From contig NZ_CP065383.1 in assembly GCF_015775515.1 (NCBI RefSeq), forward strand, positions 558,001 to 622,000: a stretch of 64,000 nucleotides of DNA, in the 5' to 3' direction. Shown here piece after piece: positions 54,913 to 64,000 of this stretch. The notes under the pieces are model-generated. The model was not told the DNA's origin, searched no databases, and saw only the letters and a program-made list of their open reading frames with translations. Both the position numbers and the translations under genes were made by a program. Source of the DNA: Atribacter laminatus (lineage in GTDB: Bacteria; Atribacterota; Atribacteria; Atribacterales; Atribacteraceae). Each line of letters opens with the position of its first letter. The first letter of the stretch is position 1.

Positions 54913-55905
54913 TTATAATTTTACTTTTCTTTCATAAAAAATTCTTTGAATTGAATCAAGAGATACGGCTGCAACGACCACCACTCCGCTTACTGCAGTT
55001 TGCCAATAGGGAGAAATACCAAAAATTACAATTATATTTTCAATAACTCCGGTTATCACGGCACCTAATACAGCACCAACAGGATTTCCTATACCTCCTG
55101 CCGGTGAAACCCCTCCAATAACCGAAGAAGCAATTGATGGTAATACCCACTCTTGCCCAATTGCTGGCTGGGAGGAACCAAGACGTGCTACCATAATCAT
55201 GCCAGCTAAGGCAGCTAACAATCCAGCCATCATGAATGTTATGATCTGAATTCTATCCACCCTGATCCCAAGTATTTTTGAGGCTTCACGATTGTTTCCC
55301 ACGGAATACATATAACGACCAAAAATAGTATATTGGGTGATAAACAACACTGCCCCGGCGACACCTAACATAATTATAAAAGGTGCTGGTATCCCTAAAA
55401 AATCACCTTGGCCTAAAAAATAAATAGCTTTAGGAATACCAGTTATCGCTCTTCCTTTAGAAATTACTAGGTTGAGGCCGGTATAAACACCAGTCATTCC
55501 AACTGTTACAACCAAAGAATTCAAGTTCAACTTTGCCACCAAAGCTCCATTAAGAAATCCACACCCTGCTCCCAATAAGAGGCACAAGCCAAAGGCAAGC
55601 CAATGATGAATTCCTAAGTTAATGATGAGAACTCCACCAATAACCCCGCAAAAACCTGCTATAGCACCAACCGATAAATCCAATTCTCCAACCAACAATA
55701 AACATGCTTGACCCAAGGCTATCATTCCGACAAATGCTAGAGACCTTGTTAAAGCCTGTAAATTATAACCACTTAAAAAATAAGGCGACAAAAGTGAAGC
55801 AAGAACAACAAGAACAATAAGCGCAAAAATAACACCAATTGAACGTGTTTTTCTAACTATTTCTATCGTTTTACCTAACTTCGAAACATTCTCTCTCTGT
55901 GCCAT
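54913..55905 (-). CDS. ribose-type ABC transporter permease
   Basis: 330 residues, eight to ten hydrophobic segments with the RbsC family block (VGELDLSVGAIAGFCGVIGG near residue 72, and ASSVIGGVSPAGGIGNPVGAVLGAV near 262). It forms the membrane channel for a sugar importer with the ATPase and binding protein upstream. ATG at 55905 follows GGAGTG; a GTG at 55914 overlaps that site. Confidence 0.92.
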   Translation of the reverse strand: MAQRENVSKLGKTIEIVRKTRSIGVIFALIVLVVLASLLSPYFLSGYNLQALTRSLAFVGMIALGQACLLLVGELDLSVGAIAGFCGVIGGVLIINLGIHHWLAFGLCLLLGAGCGFLNGALVAKLNLNSLVVTVGMTGVYTGLNLVISKGRAITGIPKAIYFLGQGDFLGIPAPFIIMLGVAGAVLFITQYTIFGRYMYSVGNNREASKILGIRVDRIQIITFMMAGLLAALAGMIMVARLGSSQPAIGQEWVLPSIASSVIGGVSPAGGIGNPVGAVLGAVITGVIENIIVIFGISPYWQTAVSGVVVVAAVSLDSIQRIFYERKVKL

Positions 55906-55926
55906 CTTAAACACTCCAAAACCTTC

Positions 55927-57450
55927 TTATTTAGCAGTAACTTGCTCTTTATCTCTATCAATAACATTGATTGCTGATGAAATGATTTCTGAGGTTTTAA
56001 CTTTACTTGGGTCGAATTCACCAGTTATTTTTCCTCGATAAACAGTAATAAGTCGATTACAACATCTCATTAATTCTTCAAGTTCTGAAGATACTAAAAT
56101 TATTCCAATCTTTTCTTTTTCAGCAAGATCTTTCATAATTTTATATATTTCGGTTTTCGTCATGACATCAATTCCCTTGGTTGGTTCATCAAAAATGATT
56201 ACTTTTGGGGTTGGCGAGCAAAACATTGCACGTCCAACAATAACTTTTTGTTGATTTCCTCCACTTAGAAACCTTATTGGTGTTTCTATTGAAGATGTTT
56301 TTACCGAATATAATTTTACCAACTCTTCGGTCATTGATTTTTCTTTCTTTGCTGATACCACAATACCATTTAGTACTTTTTCCCCGAGAGCAACCCCAAC
56401 ATTATGGCGAACACTTAAATATGGAAATATCCCTTGTTGCTTTCGTTCTTCAGGAAGGTAAAATACACCACCTTGGATGGCGAAATGAGGGCTTCCAAGC
56501 TTTAATGGTTTTCCACCAACTTGTACCTCCCCTTCTACCACATATCTATACCCCAAAATTGTCTGCATAATTTCAGAACGCCCTGCTCCAACTAAACCGT
56601 AAAATCCCAGTATTTCTCCTCGGTGTAGTTCAAAATTAATATTTAAAAACCCTTTACCGGTTAGATTTTTTACTTCTAATACAAGTTCTCCTTTATTTTC
56701 GGTTGGACGGAAGATAATTCTTTCATCAATTTCTCTCCCTGACATCATTTTTATTATCCAGTTTCTATCAACATCTGAAGCTTTTGAATAACCAACTTTT
56801 TTCCCATCTCTGAGAACGGTTATTTCGTCACCTATAGCAAAAACTTCTTCAAGCTTATGAGATATATAAATTATTGCTTTCCCCTCTTTCTTGAGTTGGT
56901 TTACTACTTGAAATAGACGCTTGGTATCTTCAATAGTCAAACTGGTTGTTGGTTCATCAAGGATTATTATTTCACAGTCTTCGATGATTAGCGCACGAGC
57001 TATTTGCAATAATTGTTTACTCGAAGGAGAAATATCATTTACGCTGGTCTCGGCTTTTTCAACGACGTGGAATTTTTCTAAGAGAGGGGCCGCCATTTTA
57101 AATATCTTACTTTTACTCGAATAAAATCGATTTAACCCTTTCCTTTTAAAAGGCAATAATAAATTTTCTCCTACCGTCATATATTCAAATAATTGTAATT
57201 CTTGAGGAACGTAAGCAACCTTATTAATAATCTCGGGGTTCTCGAAGATACTTTTATCTTCAATTTTTACATTTCCTTTTTCAGGATGATAAATGCCAGT
57301 TAAAACTTTTACAAAAGTACTTTTACCAGCTCCATTTTCTCCTACAATGCAATGGACTGTTCCTTTTTTACAAGCGAAATCGACTTCATTGAGAGCCACT
57401 ACCCCTGGAAAAATTTTGGTAATACCGGTTGCTTCTAAGATATAATCCAT
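55927..57450 (-). CDS. ribose-type ABC transporter ATPase (two nucleotide-binding domains)
   Basis: 507 residues. First half: Walker A GENGAGKST near residue 38 and LDEPTTSL near 163. Second half: FYGLVGAGRSEIMQTILGY, a variant Walker A, and LSGGNQQKVIVGRAMF as signature. It powers uptake by the RbsABC-type importer. The start at 57450 follows AGGAAG; the upstream in-frame codon at 57489 lies inside the hairpin between the genes. Confidence 0.93.
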   Translation of the reverse strand: MDYILEATGITKIFPGVVALNEVDFACKKGTVHCIVGENGAGKSTFVKVLTGIYHPEKGNVKIEDKSIFENPEIINKVAYVPQELQLFEYMTVGENLLLPFKRKGLNRFYSSKSKIFKMAAPLLEKFHVVEKAETSVNDISPSSKQLLQIARALIIEDCEIIILDEPTTSLTIEDTKRLFQVVNQLKKEGKAIIYISHKLEEVFAIGDEITVLRDGKKVGYSKASDVDRNWIIKMMSGREIDERIIFRPTENKGELVLEVKNLTGKGFLNINFELHRGEILGFYGLVGAGRSEIMQTILGYRYVVEGEVQVGGKPLKLGSPHFAIQGGVFYLPEERKQQGIFPYLSVRHNVGVALGEKVLNGIVVSAKKEKSMTEELVKLYSVKTSSIETPIRFLSGGNQQKVIVGRAMFCSPTPKVIIFDEPTKGIDVMTKTEIYKIMKDLAEKEKIGIILVSSELEELMRCCNRLITVYRGKITGEFDPSKVKTSEIISSAINVIDRDKEQVTAK

Positions 57451-57486
57451 TTTTTCTTCCTGTCCCCATCCATTTTTATTAAAAAC

Positions 57487-57531
57487 CACCCATAAAAAGT
57501 TGAACCTAAAAAGATCAACTTTTTATGGGTG
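57487..57531 (-). terminator. intercistronic hairpin between binding-protein and ATPase genes
   Basis: A perfect 17-base-pair stem CACCCATAAAAAGTTGA/TCAACTTTTTATGGGTG with an 11-base loop and a T-rich tail on the minus strand. It probably ends or stabilises most transcripts after the binding-protein gene, so the solute-binding protein is made in excess of the membrane parts. Confidence 0.85.
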
Positions 57532-57550
57532 ATAAAATAATTAATTCCTT

Positions 57551-58519
57551 TTAGTATCCTTTATATTCCTTTACATCATCAGGAATCATGTCTTTGGTTA
57601 TTACAACAAAACCAGTATCAACTAACATTGGCGTAGCAATTCCTTGATTCTGTAACCACATACAAAGAACTGCATAAGCACCTTGCATTTTGGGTTTGGT
57701 GCTATATGAAGATTCCACAACGCCTTCTTTTATTAAAACTATCAGTTGATCTAAATCATCCAAGCCGACATGGATGATTTCTCCAACTTTTCCAGCCTCT
57801 TTAATGGCAAGACCGACTCCTATTGGTCCAGCTGCGTTATGGGCTATCATACCATCAAGATCAGGGTGGGCAGCAATGATTGCAGCTGCTTGCTTCTGAG
57901 CTTGTTCAATGCTATCGTTATCAACACCTTCAGCTACAATTTCTATCTCTGGCAGTTTGGAAAAAAACTCTTTTGAAGTTTCAAAACGCTTCTTATGATT
58001 GGGTGCAGTAGGAACTCCTTCAATGAGAGCTACTTTATAAACATCCTTCTTTTCCTTAGCTTTCATCAAATCCACGAGTCTCTGGCAGGCTCCAATCTGT
58101 TGGGCAACAAAATCATTGTTAACCGTGGTTAGGCCCATGCCTTCTGGAGCGTAGGAGTCAAATACAACAATGGGAATTCCACGGGCGAGAATTGCCTCTA
58201 AGACCGGCCTATTTCCTTCAGCATCAAGAAGGTCCAAAGTAATACCCGCTGGTTCAGTTGCTGCTGCTTGTTCAAGTATTCTGTTTTGTTCCACGACACT
58301 TGCGGTTGCTGGAGCCCTATAATCGATGACAAAGGTATCTCCAGTTACTTTTCCAAGAAACTCAGCCATTTCCTGTGCTCCTTGGTTAACTTTATCAAAC
58401 CAAGGGTGAACAATTTTTGGTACTATCACATATTTATATTCTTTTGCCTGTGCTAAACCTATACTGATAACAAATACTGTTAATAGTAAAATAGTTACAA
58501 CAAACAAGCTTTTCTTCAT
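57551..58519 (-). CDS. ribose-type periplasmic/lipid-free sugar-binding protein
   Basis: 322 residues. A signal peptide (MKKSLFVVTILLLTVFVISIG...AQA) leads into the periplasmic-binding-protein fold (peripl_BP_4): IVHPWFDKVNQGAQEMAEFLG, GIPIVVFDSYAP near residue 120, and AHNAAGPIGVGLAIKEAGKVG near 230. There is no lipobox cysteine. It binds the sugar for the adjacent importer. ATG behind GGGAGGAAG. Confidence 0.9.
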   Translation of the reverse strand: MKKSLFVVTILLLTVFVISIGLAQAKEYKYVIVPKIVHPWFDKVNQGAQEMAEFLGKVTGDTFVIDYRAPATASVVEQNRILEQAAATEPAGITLDLLDAEGNRPVLEAILARGIPIVVFDSYAPEGMGLTTVNNDFVAQQIGACQRLVDLMKAKEKKDVYKVALIEGVPTAPNHKKRFETSKEFFSKLPEIEIVAEGVDNDSIEQAQKQAAAIIAAHPDLDGMIAHNAAGPIGVGLAIKEAGKVGEIIHVGLDDLDQLIVLIKEGVVESSYSTKPKMQGAYAVLCMWLQNQGIATPMLVDTGFVVITKDMIPDDVKEYKGY

Positions 58520-58610
58520 TTTTCTTCCTCCCTTTTTTAGGATTAACAATAAATATAAATCCTATTCATTTGAACAGAGTTTTATTTTATCTATTATCAT
58601 CACCTCTTTT

Positions 58611-59471
58611 CTAAACAAAAATTTTCTTCTCTACGCTTTTCAAAAAATCCAAACCCTTTTTCGCAATATCCTCAGGTTCAGCAATTTCTCTCCAGATCGC
58701 AACCTGACGACCAAAATCTTCCTTCATAATATCGGGCGTAAACGATTCAACAACTAACCACCTTTTGTAACCAATTTCTTTTAAACCTTGAAAAACCTCG
58801 TCCCACTCGACGTGACCATTACCAGGAATTCCTCTATTGCTTGCACAACAATGAAAGTGGAAAAGTAAATCACCAGCAGTTTTGATGGCATCATATAAAT
58901 GATTTTCTTCAACATTCATTTGGAAGGTATCTAAATGAATTTTCAATTGAGGATGGTTAATTTCATTTATAAGAGCTTTTGCTTCTTCGGCGGTGTTGAG
59001 AAAATGGGATTCAAAACGGTTGACGGGTTCAAGAGCAAGGAACACCTTATAATCTTTCGCAAATTCTGCAACTTTGAACAAGCTATCCTTGCAAATTTCC
59101 CATTCTTCTCGAGTTCTCCCTTTTTTATTGCTTAAGCCCCAAGGTGCATATACAACTCCCCCGATTACATCACTACCTAGTTTTGCGGCTTCTTCTATAC
59201 ACTTTTTGAGAAAAGTAATTCCGTTTTCCCTAATAGCATTATCATTTGATGTAATATCAGTTTTTTCATCCAGTGACGTAGAACATAAACACTTAATATC
59301 CAATTTCTTTGCTTCTTTGGCAATTTCATTGGATAAATTAGAAGATAAATAATCTTCGCTTAAAGAAATTTCAATTCCTTCGTAACCAAGTTTTTTAACT
59401 TTTTCCAGTACCGATATTCTTTCACGTGTGAATTTTGAAAAAAACAACAAACCAAAAACACCATAGTGCAT
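58611..59471 (-). CDS. sugar isomerase/epimerase of the tagatose-3-epimerase type
   Basis: 286 residues. TIM barrel with EGIEISLSEDYL near residue 30, ALEPVNRFESHFLNT near 143 and LKIHLDTFQMNVEE near 175. It continues with HFHCCASNRGIPGNGHVEWDEVF near 205 and VVESF near 238; the Glu/Asp/His/Glu metal set looks intact. It resembles D-tagatose/D-psicose 3-epimerases. The start at 59471 follows AAAGGA; earlier ATGs at 59495 and 59480 have worse spacing. It lies just upstream of the binding-protein gene and probably acts on the imported sugar. Confidence 0.87.
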   Translation of the reverse strand: MHYGVFGLLFFSKFTRERISVLEKVKKLGYEGIEISLSEDYLSSNLSNEIAKEAKKLDIKCLCSTSLDEKTDITSNDNAIRENGITFLKKCIEEAAKLGSDVIGGVVYAPWGLSNKKGRTREEWEICKDSLFKVAEFAKDYKVFLALEPVNRFESHFLNTAEEAKALINEINHPQLKIHLDTFQMNVEENHLYDAIKTAGDLLFHFHCCASNRGIPGNGHVEWDEVFQGLKEIGYKRWLVVESFTPDIMKEDFGRQVAIWREIAEPEDIAKKGLDFLKSVEKKIFV

Positions 59472-59781
59472 TTTAATCATCCTTTCTTCATTCATAATCA
59501 GTTTTTCTATTTTAAGTTTAAAAATCTCCCTTTTCTATGTCAATGAATTTCGCTTTAATTAAAAAGTATCATTAATTATAAAATTTCTTATTACTGCATC
59601 TTTGACTAAATTATTGAAAGTTTTTATTTTGGAAAATCAACATTAAGTTTACTTTTTAAATATAACGCATTACAATGATCAAATTCTTTTAATTATTATG
59701 TTAATATCGTTTTCCCCATACTGAATGAACAAAACATAAAAAATAAATATAAGTAATTATTTGATGGCAATTTTTATTCCC
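59472..59781. other. AT-rich gap, no recognised feature
   Basis: Very AT-rich sequence upstream of the epimerase gene. I looked for promoter boxes and hairpins and found nothing that I can support. Confidence 0.5.
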
Positions 59782-60879
59782 TTATAATTTTTCTATCTTA
59801 TCCTGCATTTCTTTGGTTCGATTTGGATCAAGCGCCCCAGCAATGATATGGTACTTTACCGAACTTTTCTCAGGAATAATTCTCACGTTACCAGCTGCTT
59901 TTTCATGAGTGTATCCTTCTGGATCACAAGTCCCCGGCAATAAAAACCCATAGGCTTCTCGATCCCGGTTCCGTATAATCCAACGGGTTGCATGGTCAAG
60001 TTGATCCGGTCGGTAGGAAACATAATCTCCTGAACCATTAGGATGAACTTGTAAAAAATGTGTCCATCCCCGATCATCGGTTTTGGGAGATTTAAGATAA
60101 ATAACCAATTCTGGAAAATAAGGATCTTCAGGAAGTATGGTTTGCATGCGTTCAGGATTAGTTTTAATAGTATTCACAAACTGAATATACTCCTTACTCA
60201 TAGGAATATCCTTCGAATGAGCTGGGATACTTTCTCGAAGTTTAATAAATTCTGTATTCCATGGAACCGGTTGTATCATTTTTCCGTAATCGATAGGTCG
60301 AAAATTGATATGGGTCATATACATATGTTCCATTGGATAATCAGAAAGATTTTCGATTTGAATATCAATATCCAATAGGGATGATTGACTGTGAATCTTA
60401 ACTACTGGATAGGCTCGATAGTAGCTTGAGGTAAAGGCATCATTGTATTGGAATTCTCCAGTAATTGCTAAATAAAATCCCTTTTCGTCTTCACCAAAAA
60501 GTAACCGGGGATGGTCAAAATTTGCGTAAGGGAGCTCACCGTGAAGTGGATGGGTGTCTTCTTTTCCTGGATTTCCGGTTCTTAAGGCTCCACAATGGTA
60601 CATAAAACATCCATAGGTATTGGCTATTGATTCAACATTTTTTGGTTCATCAAATTTTGATAGCATTTTAATGCTTCTACCATAAAAAACTGCATCCCAG
60701 ATTTGCTGCCCTTTATAAGGTAAAACAGTTATATATCCCAATTCATTTTCCAATTTTATGGCATGGATTCCACTATCAAAAATGAAAAGGGAGGCTTTTA
60801 AGGCTTCCCTTTTCATTAATTCCATCTCTTTATAGTGAAACATTTCTTTCCTAATAATAACCTCGCCTTGATAAGCCAT
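59782..60879 (-). CDS. DUF4432-like aldose-epimerase-fold protein
   Basis: 365 residues, soluble, beta-rich. Segments such as ELGYITVLPYKGQQIWDAVFYGRSI, FMYHCGALRTGNP, THPLHGELPYANFD and YMTHINFRPIDYGK resemble DUF4432 and other galactose-mutarotase-fold proteins. Several His/Glu/Asp could form an active site. Anomeric or hexose-related epimerase activity is plausible; the substrate is unknown. ATG behind GGAGGTG. It sits between the two transport sets. Confidence 0.78.
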   Translation of the reverse strand: MAYQGEVIIRKEMFHYKEMELMKREALKASLFIFDSGIHAIKLENELGYITVLPYKGQQIWDAVFYGRSIKMLSKFDEPKNVESIANTYGCFMYHCGALRTGNPGKEDTHPLHGELPYANFDHPRLLFGEDEKGFYLAITGEFQYNDAFTSSYYRAYPVVKIHSQSSLLDIDIQIENLSDYPMEHMYMTHINFRPIDYGKMIQPVPWNTEFIKLRESIPAHSKDIPMSKEYIQFVNTIKTNPERMQTILPEDPYFPELVIYLKSPKTDDRGWTHFLQVHPNGSGDYVSYRPDQLDHATRWIIRNRDREAYGFLLPGTCDPEGYTHEKAAGNVRIIPEKSSVKYHIIAGALDPNRTKEMQDKIEKL

Positions 60880-61265
60880 AATTCACCTCCTAAAAAATAC
60901 CGCAATATATAAATTTTTTCATGAAAATGCTTTTTTGAAGAATATTTTTAATTTATAAGTCTTTATTTATAGGATAAACCTTAATAAGGGACATTGCGCA
61001 CAAAAGAAATGATTAAAATTACAGACATAGATTTGCTACAATTAAGTACATAATGGTTGAATAACCTAATTTTACTAATTTTTATAAAAAGACGGATTGA
61101 TGGAATCCTAAAAATTTAAATAATTAAAGAATAAAAACAAGATAACATTATTTTATCTTTATCTACTCAACACTACTTTTAGTTGTAGTTTGCCAACCTC
61201 TACTTTTATTCTTGCATAATAGAGGTTGGCAAACTTAACAGCCACCTTATCTAATTTTTCTGGTT
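60880..61265. other. gap with one terminator hairpin, otherwise featureless
   Basis: Contains the hairpin at 61187-61235. The remaining part, upstream of the DUF4432-like gene, is AT-rich and shows no clear promoter, operator or gene. Confidence 0.5.
61187..61235 (-). terminator. hairpin terminator after second binding-protein gene
   Basis: A perfect 16-base-pair stem AGTTTGCCAACCTCTA/TAGAGGTTGGCAAACT with a 17-base loop, 31 bp after the stop. No long T-tract follows, so a role in mRNA protection is also possible. Confidence 0.75.
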
Positions 61266-62237
61266 TTATCCAACAGTTGGATCTCCTTCTTCTAATCTTT
61301 TAAGAAATTCATCAACGTTGGTTTCATCTACCTTTAAAATACCTGTATCCAAGCTTTCCAAAGGAACATCCTTGGTCAAGTGTTCAAAAAGTGCTTTTAC
61401 TGGTTGGTATCCTTGCATAAATGGATTTTGGCTTAAAGAAGCGTTGGTAGCACCAGCTTTAATATTATCAAGCGTTTCTGGCATTAAATCATGGCCCACT
61501 TGTTTCACTTTTCCGATGAGGTTGTATCGAATTATTGCTCGACCAACCGCCGGAGTTGTCACTGCATCAAGGCTGGCAATTCCTGCCAGGTCAGGATTGG
61601 CAACAATAGCATTTTCGATTGCAGCATATGTAGTTTGCTCGTCCCCTTTAGCATTAAGAATACCAATTACTTCAATATCGGGATACTCGGCCATTTTTTC
61701 TCTTACGCCTTTTTCTCGGTTCTGGGACCACGGAGCAGCTGCATCACAGCTAGTAATAAGAACTTTGCCTTTTCCACCCAAATATTCGGCTAAAAATTTT
61801 GCCTGCACCCGACCAGATTCAACAGTATCCTGCCCATAAAAAGCAATCCTTTTGGACGTTTCAGAATCTGTATTAAAGGTTACAACCGGAATTCCTGCTT
61901 CTAATGCCTTTGCAATAATTGGGTCAATGACTTCTGAGCTAAGAGGAGCTATTGCTAAGCCATCAACTTTTTTGGTAATGTAATTTTCAATTATTGATAC
62001 TTGTTGATCAATATTCCAATTGACCGGACCATCAATAAAAGCATTAACTCCAAACTCCTTGGCAGCTGCATCAATTCCAGCTTTAAGCGCTTGAGCAAAG
62101 TTGATAGATACGTCAAGATATATGCAAGGAATTTCAATATCTTTTGGATCCTTATCTACCGCTGCATTTGCTATCCCAGAAAAAAATACAGCTACAACTA
62201 GTATGGCTAAAACTAGCATTAATGTTTGTTTTTTCAT
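61266..62237 (-). CDS. ribose-type sugar-binding protein (second system)
   Basis: 323 residues. A signal peptide (MKKQTLMLVLAILVVAVFFSGIANA) and a type-1 periplasmic-binding fold: IDQQVSIIENYITKKVDGLAIAPLSSE near residue 78, AGIPVVTFNTDSETSKRIAFYGQD near 112 and GIASLDAVTTPAVGRAI near 218. Part of the second importer, whose ATPase lies at the right edge. ATG behind GGAGGGGC. Confidence 0.9.
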   Translation of the reverse strand: MKKQTLMLVLAILVVAVFFSGIANAAVDKDPKDIEIPCIYLDVSINFAQALKAGIDAAAKEFGVNAFIDGPVNWNIDQQVSIIENYITKKVDGLAIAPLSSEVIDPIIAKALEAGIPVVTFNTDSETSKRIAFYGQDTVESGRVQAKFLAEYLGGKGKVLITSCDAAAPWSQNREKGVREKMAEYPDIEVIGILNAKGDEQTTYAAIENAIVANPDLAGIASLDAVTTPAVGRAIIRYNLIGKVKQVGHDLMPETLDNIKAGATNASLSQNPFMQGYQPVKALFEHLTKDVPLESLDTGILKVDETNVDEFLKRLEEGDPTVG

Positions 62238-62331
62238 GATGCCCCTCCAAATGATAAGTTATTTTAAAAGAATACAGAATTCAAGCCCTCCTTTCTTTTC
62301 CAAGTATATATTATTTAAGTGAAAAAACCCT

Positions 62332-63312
62332 TTATTTTTTTTCCAAAACAACTTTTCTCAAATGTTCCAATGCAGCAACAGCATCACTTTTTTTCTGATA
62401 TTTTCTAATTTTCTGACTATCAAGTTGGTCAACAATTTCCTCCAAACTCTGAATCATTCTAACTGCAAGGCTGCAAGCTTCAAAAGGATCCTCCCGGTAA
62501 GGGAACATATCGAGGGTTACATATCCTTGATAATCGGTTTGCTTCAAATACCAGAAAAATTCTAGGTTACTCCAGATATTTACTGATCCAGCAATTAAAT
62601 CGTCATCCCAGGTTCCATAAGCATCATTGAAATGAACATTAAATAGCTTGCCAGCTCGATTTATTAAGCATAATGATTCTGCAGCATTTTCGTGGGCGAA
62701 TAGGGCATGTCCATAATCGAGAGTAACGCCAAAATTTGATGCATTGACTTCATTGGCAAGATAAACTGCTTTCCCGGCATTATTTATCAAAGAAAACATG
62801 CGAGGTTCTTTTGGTTTGTACTCATAACCAATTTGTATATCCGGAGCATATGCACTTATTTCTTTCATAGCAGAAATGGTATTGTCCCATTGGGAGTAAT
62901 AATCATTTTGAAAATAGTAATCAAAACCGTCTTGACCAGGCCATAGAGATGAAATTTTTGCACCCAATTCCCTGGCCATATCAATGCTCTTTTTGGAAAG
63001 GTCAATAGCCTGTCTTCGAATTTTTTCTTCAGTATTCGTAAATGCACCATATTTATAAACCGGATCCCCAAAAATATTGGCATTCACCGCATTAATTATT
63101 AAACCATTGTCCTTAGCCATTTTCGCTGCATCTTTAATGGCGATACCATTCAGATCTGAGGTATGAAGATCGATCGATTCTGCCCCTGGTATCCGTGCAA
63201 CAATTTTTATTTGTTCTTCCAATGAATGCATCGGCCGATACCCACTGGACAAGAATCGATCAGCAGCAAAACTGACACACCATAATCCAACACCAATTTT
63301 AAATTTCTCCAT
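62332..63312 (-). CDS. TIM-barrel sugar isomerase/epimerase-like protein (paralogue)
   Basis: 326 residues. Closely similar in pattern to 26071-27042: ISSLWPGQDGFDYYFQNDYYSQWD, IGYEYKPKEPRMFS, VTLDYGHALFAHENAAE, HFNDAYGTWDDDLIAG and DMFPYREDPFEAC. The metal-binding set appears conserved. Start at 63312 follows GGGAGG. It lies between the ATPase and the binding-protein genes of the second importer, which ties its substrate to the imported sugar. Sugar unknown. Confidence 0.85.
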   Translation of the reverse strand: MEKFKIGVGLWCVSFAADRFLSSGYRPMHSLEEQIKIVARIPGAESIDLHTSDLNGIAIKDAAKMAKDNGLIINAVNANIFGDPVYKYGAFTNTEEKIRRQAIDLSKKSIDMARELGAKISSLWPGQDGFDYYFQNDYYSQWDNTISAMKEISAYAPDIQIGYEYKPKEPRMFSLINNAGKAVYLANEVNASNFGVTLDYGHALFAHENAAESLCLINRAGKLFNVHFNDAYGTWDDDLIAGSVNIWSNLEFFWYLKQTDYQGYVTLDMFPYREDPFEACSLAVRMIQSLEEIVDQLDSQKIRKYQKKSDAVAALEHLRKVVLEKK

Positions 63313-63358
63313 TTTTTTCCTCCCCAAGATTCAATCCTTTTTTTATTTTGCCAATCTT

Positions 63359-64000
63359 TCATCCCTTTAAAGCATACTTTAATACTGTTCCCTTATCTAC
63401 TTGATCACCAAACAAATTCGCTACTAACACCCCATTCCTCATAACTAATATCCGATCACACTCAGCTAATACTTCTTGCAATTCAGAAGAAACCAAAAGA
63501 ATTGATAATCCTTCATCTCGTAATCGTTGTAAAATCCTATAAATTTCAGCCTTTGCTCCAACATCTATACCCCGAGTGAGTTCATCTACTAAAAATATTT
63601 TAGGTTGAGTAGCTAACCAACGCGATATAATAACTTTTTGTTGGTTGCCCCCACTTAAATTTTTTACCATCTGAGAAACGCTTCCTACCTTAATGCTAAG
63701 GCTCTGAACCAGTTTTTTTGCAATTTCAAAAACTTTCCTTTTATTGATAAACCCAATTGGAGCTACTTCCTTTGGATTTGACATATTGATATTATCTTTA
63801 ACATCCATATTTGAAAATAACCCAGTTTTTCTCCGATCTTCTGGGACCATGGCGAGTCCATTCTTTATTGCCTGCTTAGGATTGGTAATATTTATCTTTC
63901 TTCCAAAAAGAAAAATCTCACCCTGATCCAATTTGGCAGTTCCAAAAATACTTTCTAATAATTCAGTTCTACCAGAACCTTGAAGACCATAAATACCCAA
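63359..64000 (-). CDS. ribose-type ABC transporter ATPase (partial, 5' end outside window)
   Basis: The C-terminal 213 residues of a two-domain RbsA/XylG ATPase, running off the right edge. The second nucleotide-binding domain is visible: GIYGLQGSGRTELLESIFG (Walker A variant), NLSGGNQQKVIISRWLATQPKIFLVDELTRGIDVGAK (signature and Walker B) and VSSELQEVLAECDRI. It goes with the binding protein at 61266. The start and first domain are not in the window. Confidence 0.92.
   Translation of the reverse strand: MGIYGLQGSGRTELLESIFGTAKLDQGEIFLFGRKINITNPKQAIKNGLAMVPEDRRKTGLFSNMDVKDNINMSNPKEVAPIGFINKRKVFEIAKKLVQSLSIKVGSVSQMVKNLSGGNQQKVIISRWLATQPKIFLVDELTRGIDVGAKAEIYRILQRLRDEGLSILLVSSELQEVLAECDRILVMRNGVLVANLFGDQVDKGTVLKYALKG

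Noticed and set aside
61318-61839. 173-codon frame opposite the second binding-protein gene
   Set aside because: Antisense to a clear gene with signal peptide and family motifs.

Overview
The window looks like chromosome of a low-GC, strictly anaerobic, fermentative bacterium. Support comes from oxygen-independent ribonucleotide reductase (NrdD/NrdG with NrdR), acyl-CoA dehydratase activase proteins, an S-layer/cell-wall pyruvylation gene (csaB next to a WecG/TagA transferase and a DUF5693 protein), many sugar and polyol catabolic genes, and frequent TTG/GTG starts behind strong GGAGG ribosome sites. This mix would suit Atribacterota or a deep Firmicutes-like lineage. That placement is inference from gene content, with moderate to low certainty. 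No rRNA, tRNA, CRISPR array or prophage was seen.

Layout. 1-14 kb (minus strand): ftsE (cut by the window edge), a cell-surface polysaccharide group (wecG/tagA, csaB, DUF5693), biotin-dependent acyl-CoA decarboxylase/carboxylase subunits, a P-loop protein, prfB with an intact programmed +1 frameshift, secA, a DUF5317 membrane protein and a membrane HD-GYP protein. The HD-GYP gene is preceded by a 25-codon micro-ORF and a hairpin-rich leader. 14.4-38.4 kb (minus): hpf, several PfkB and FGGY sugar kinases, a TIM-barrel isomerase, two zinc alcohol dehydrogenases, an SDR, a MtlD-like polyol-phosphate dehydrogenase, an MFS transporter, a SorC-type regulator, and a dispersed acetoin/pyruvate-type dehydrogenase (fused E1 alpha-beta, E2, AcoX; no E3 here). 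This reads as a sugar/polyol utilisation island. 38.5-40.3 kb: comFC and mutM. 40.5-44.3 kb (plus): a four-gene ABC-2 exporter operon of unknown role, closed by a 20-bp hairpin terminator. 45-50.8 kb (minus): a DEDDh exonuclease, a rhomboid protease, a DUF4234-like membrane protein, and an orphan activase with two DUF2229-type partners. 51.5-54.9 kb (plus): nrdR-nrdD-nrdG with an NrdR-box-like palindrome over the promoter. 54.9-64 kb (minus): two ribose-type ABC importers (the second cut by the window end), two TIM-barrel isomerases and a DUF4432-like epimerase.

Intergenic space at about 4.7-5.2, 24.0-24.4, 27.1-28.2, 29.9-30.4, 44.4-44.9 and 50.8-51.2 kb is filled by a mosaic of short palindromic repeats. 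The best-defined unit is a 36-bp core, often in tandem at a 47-bp period. Two of these cores carry, at the same internal position, a 160-bp MITE-like element with about 12-bp terminal inverted repeats flanked by AAT or a one-base variant. That nested structure and the micro-ORF/leader ahead of the HD-GYP gene are the least explained features of the window.
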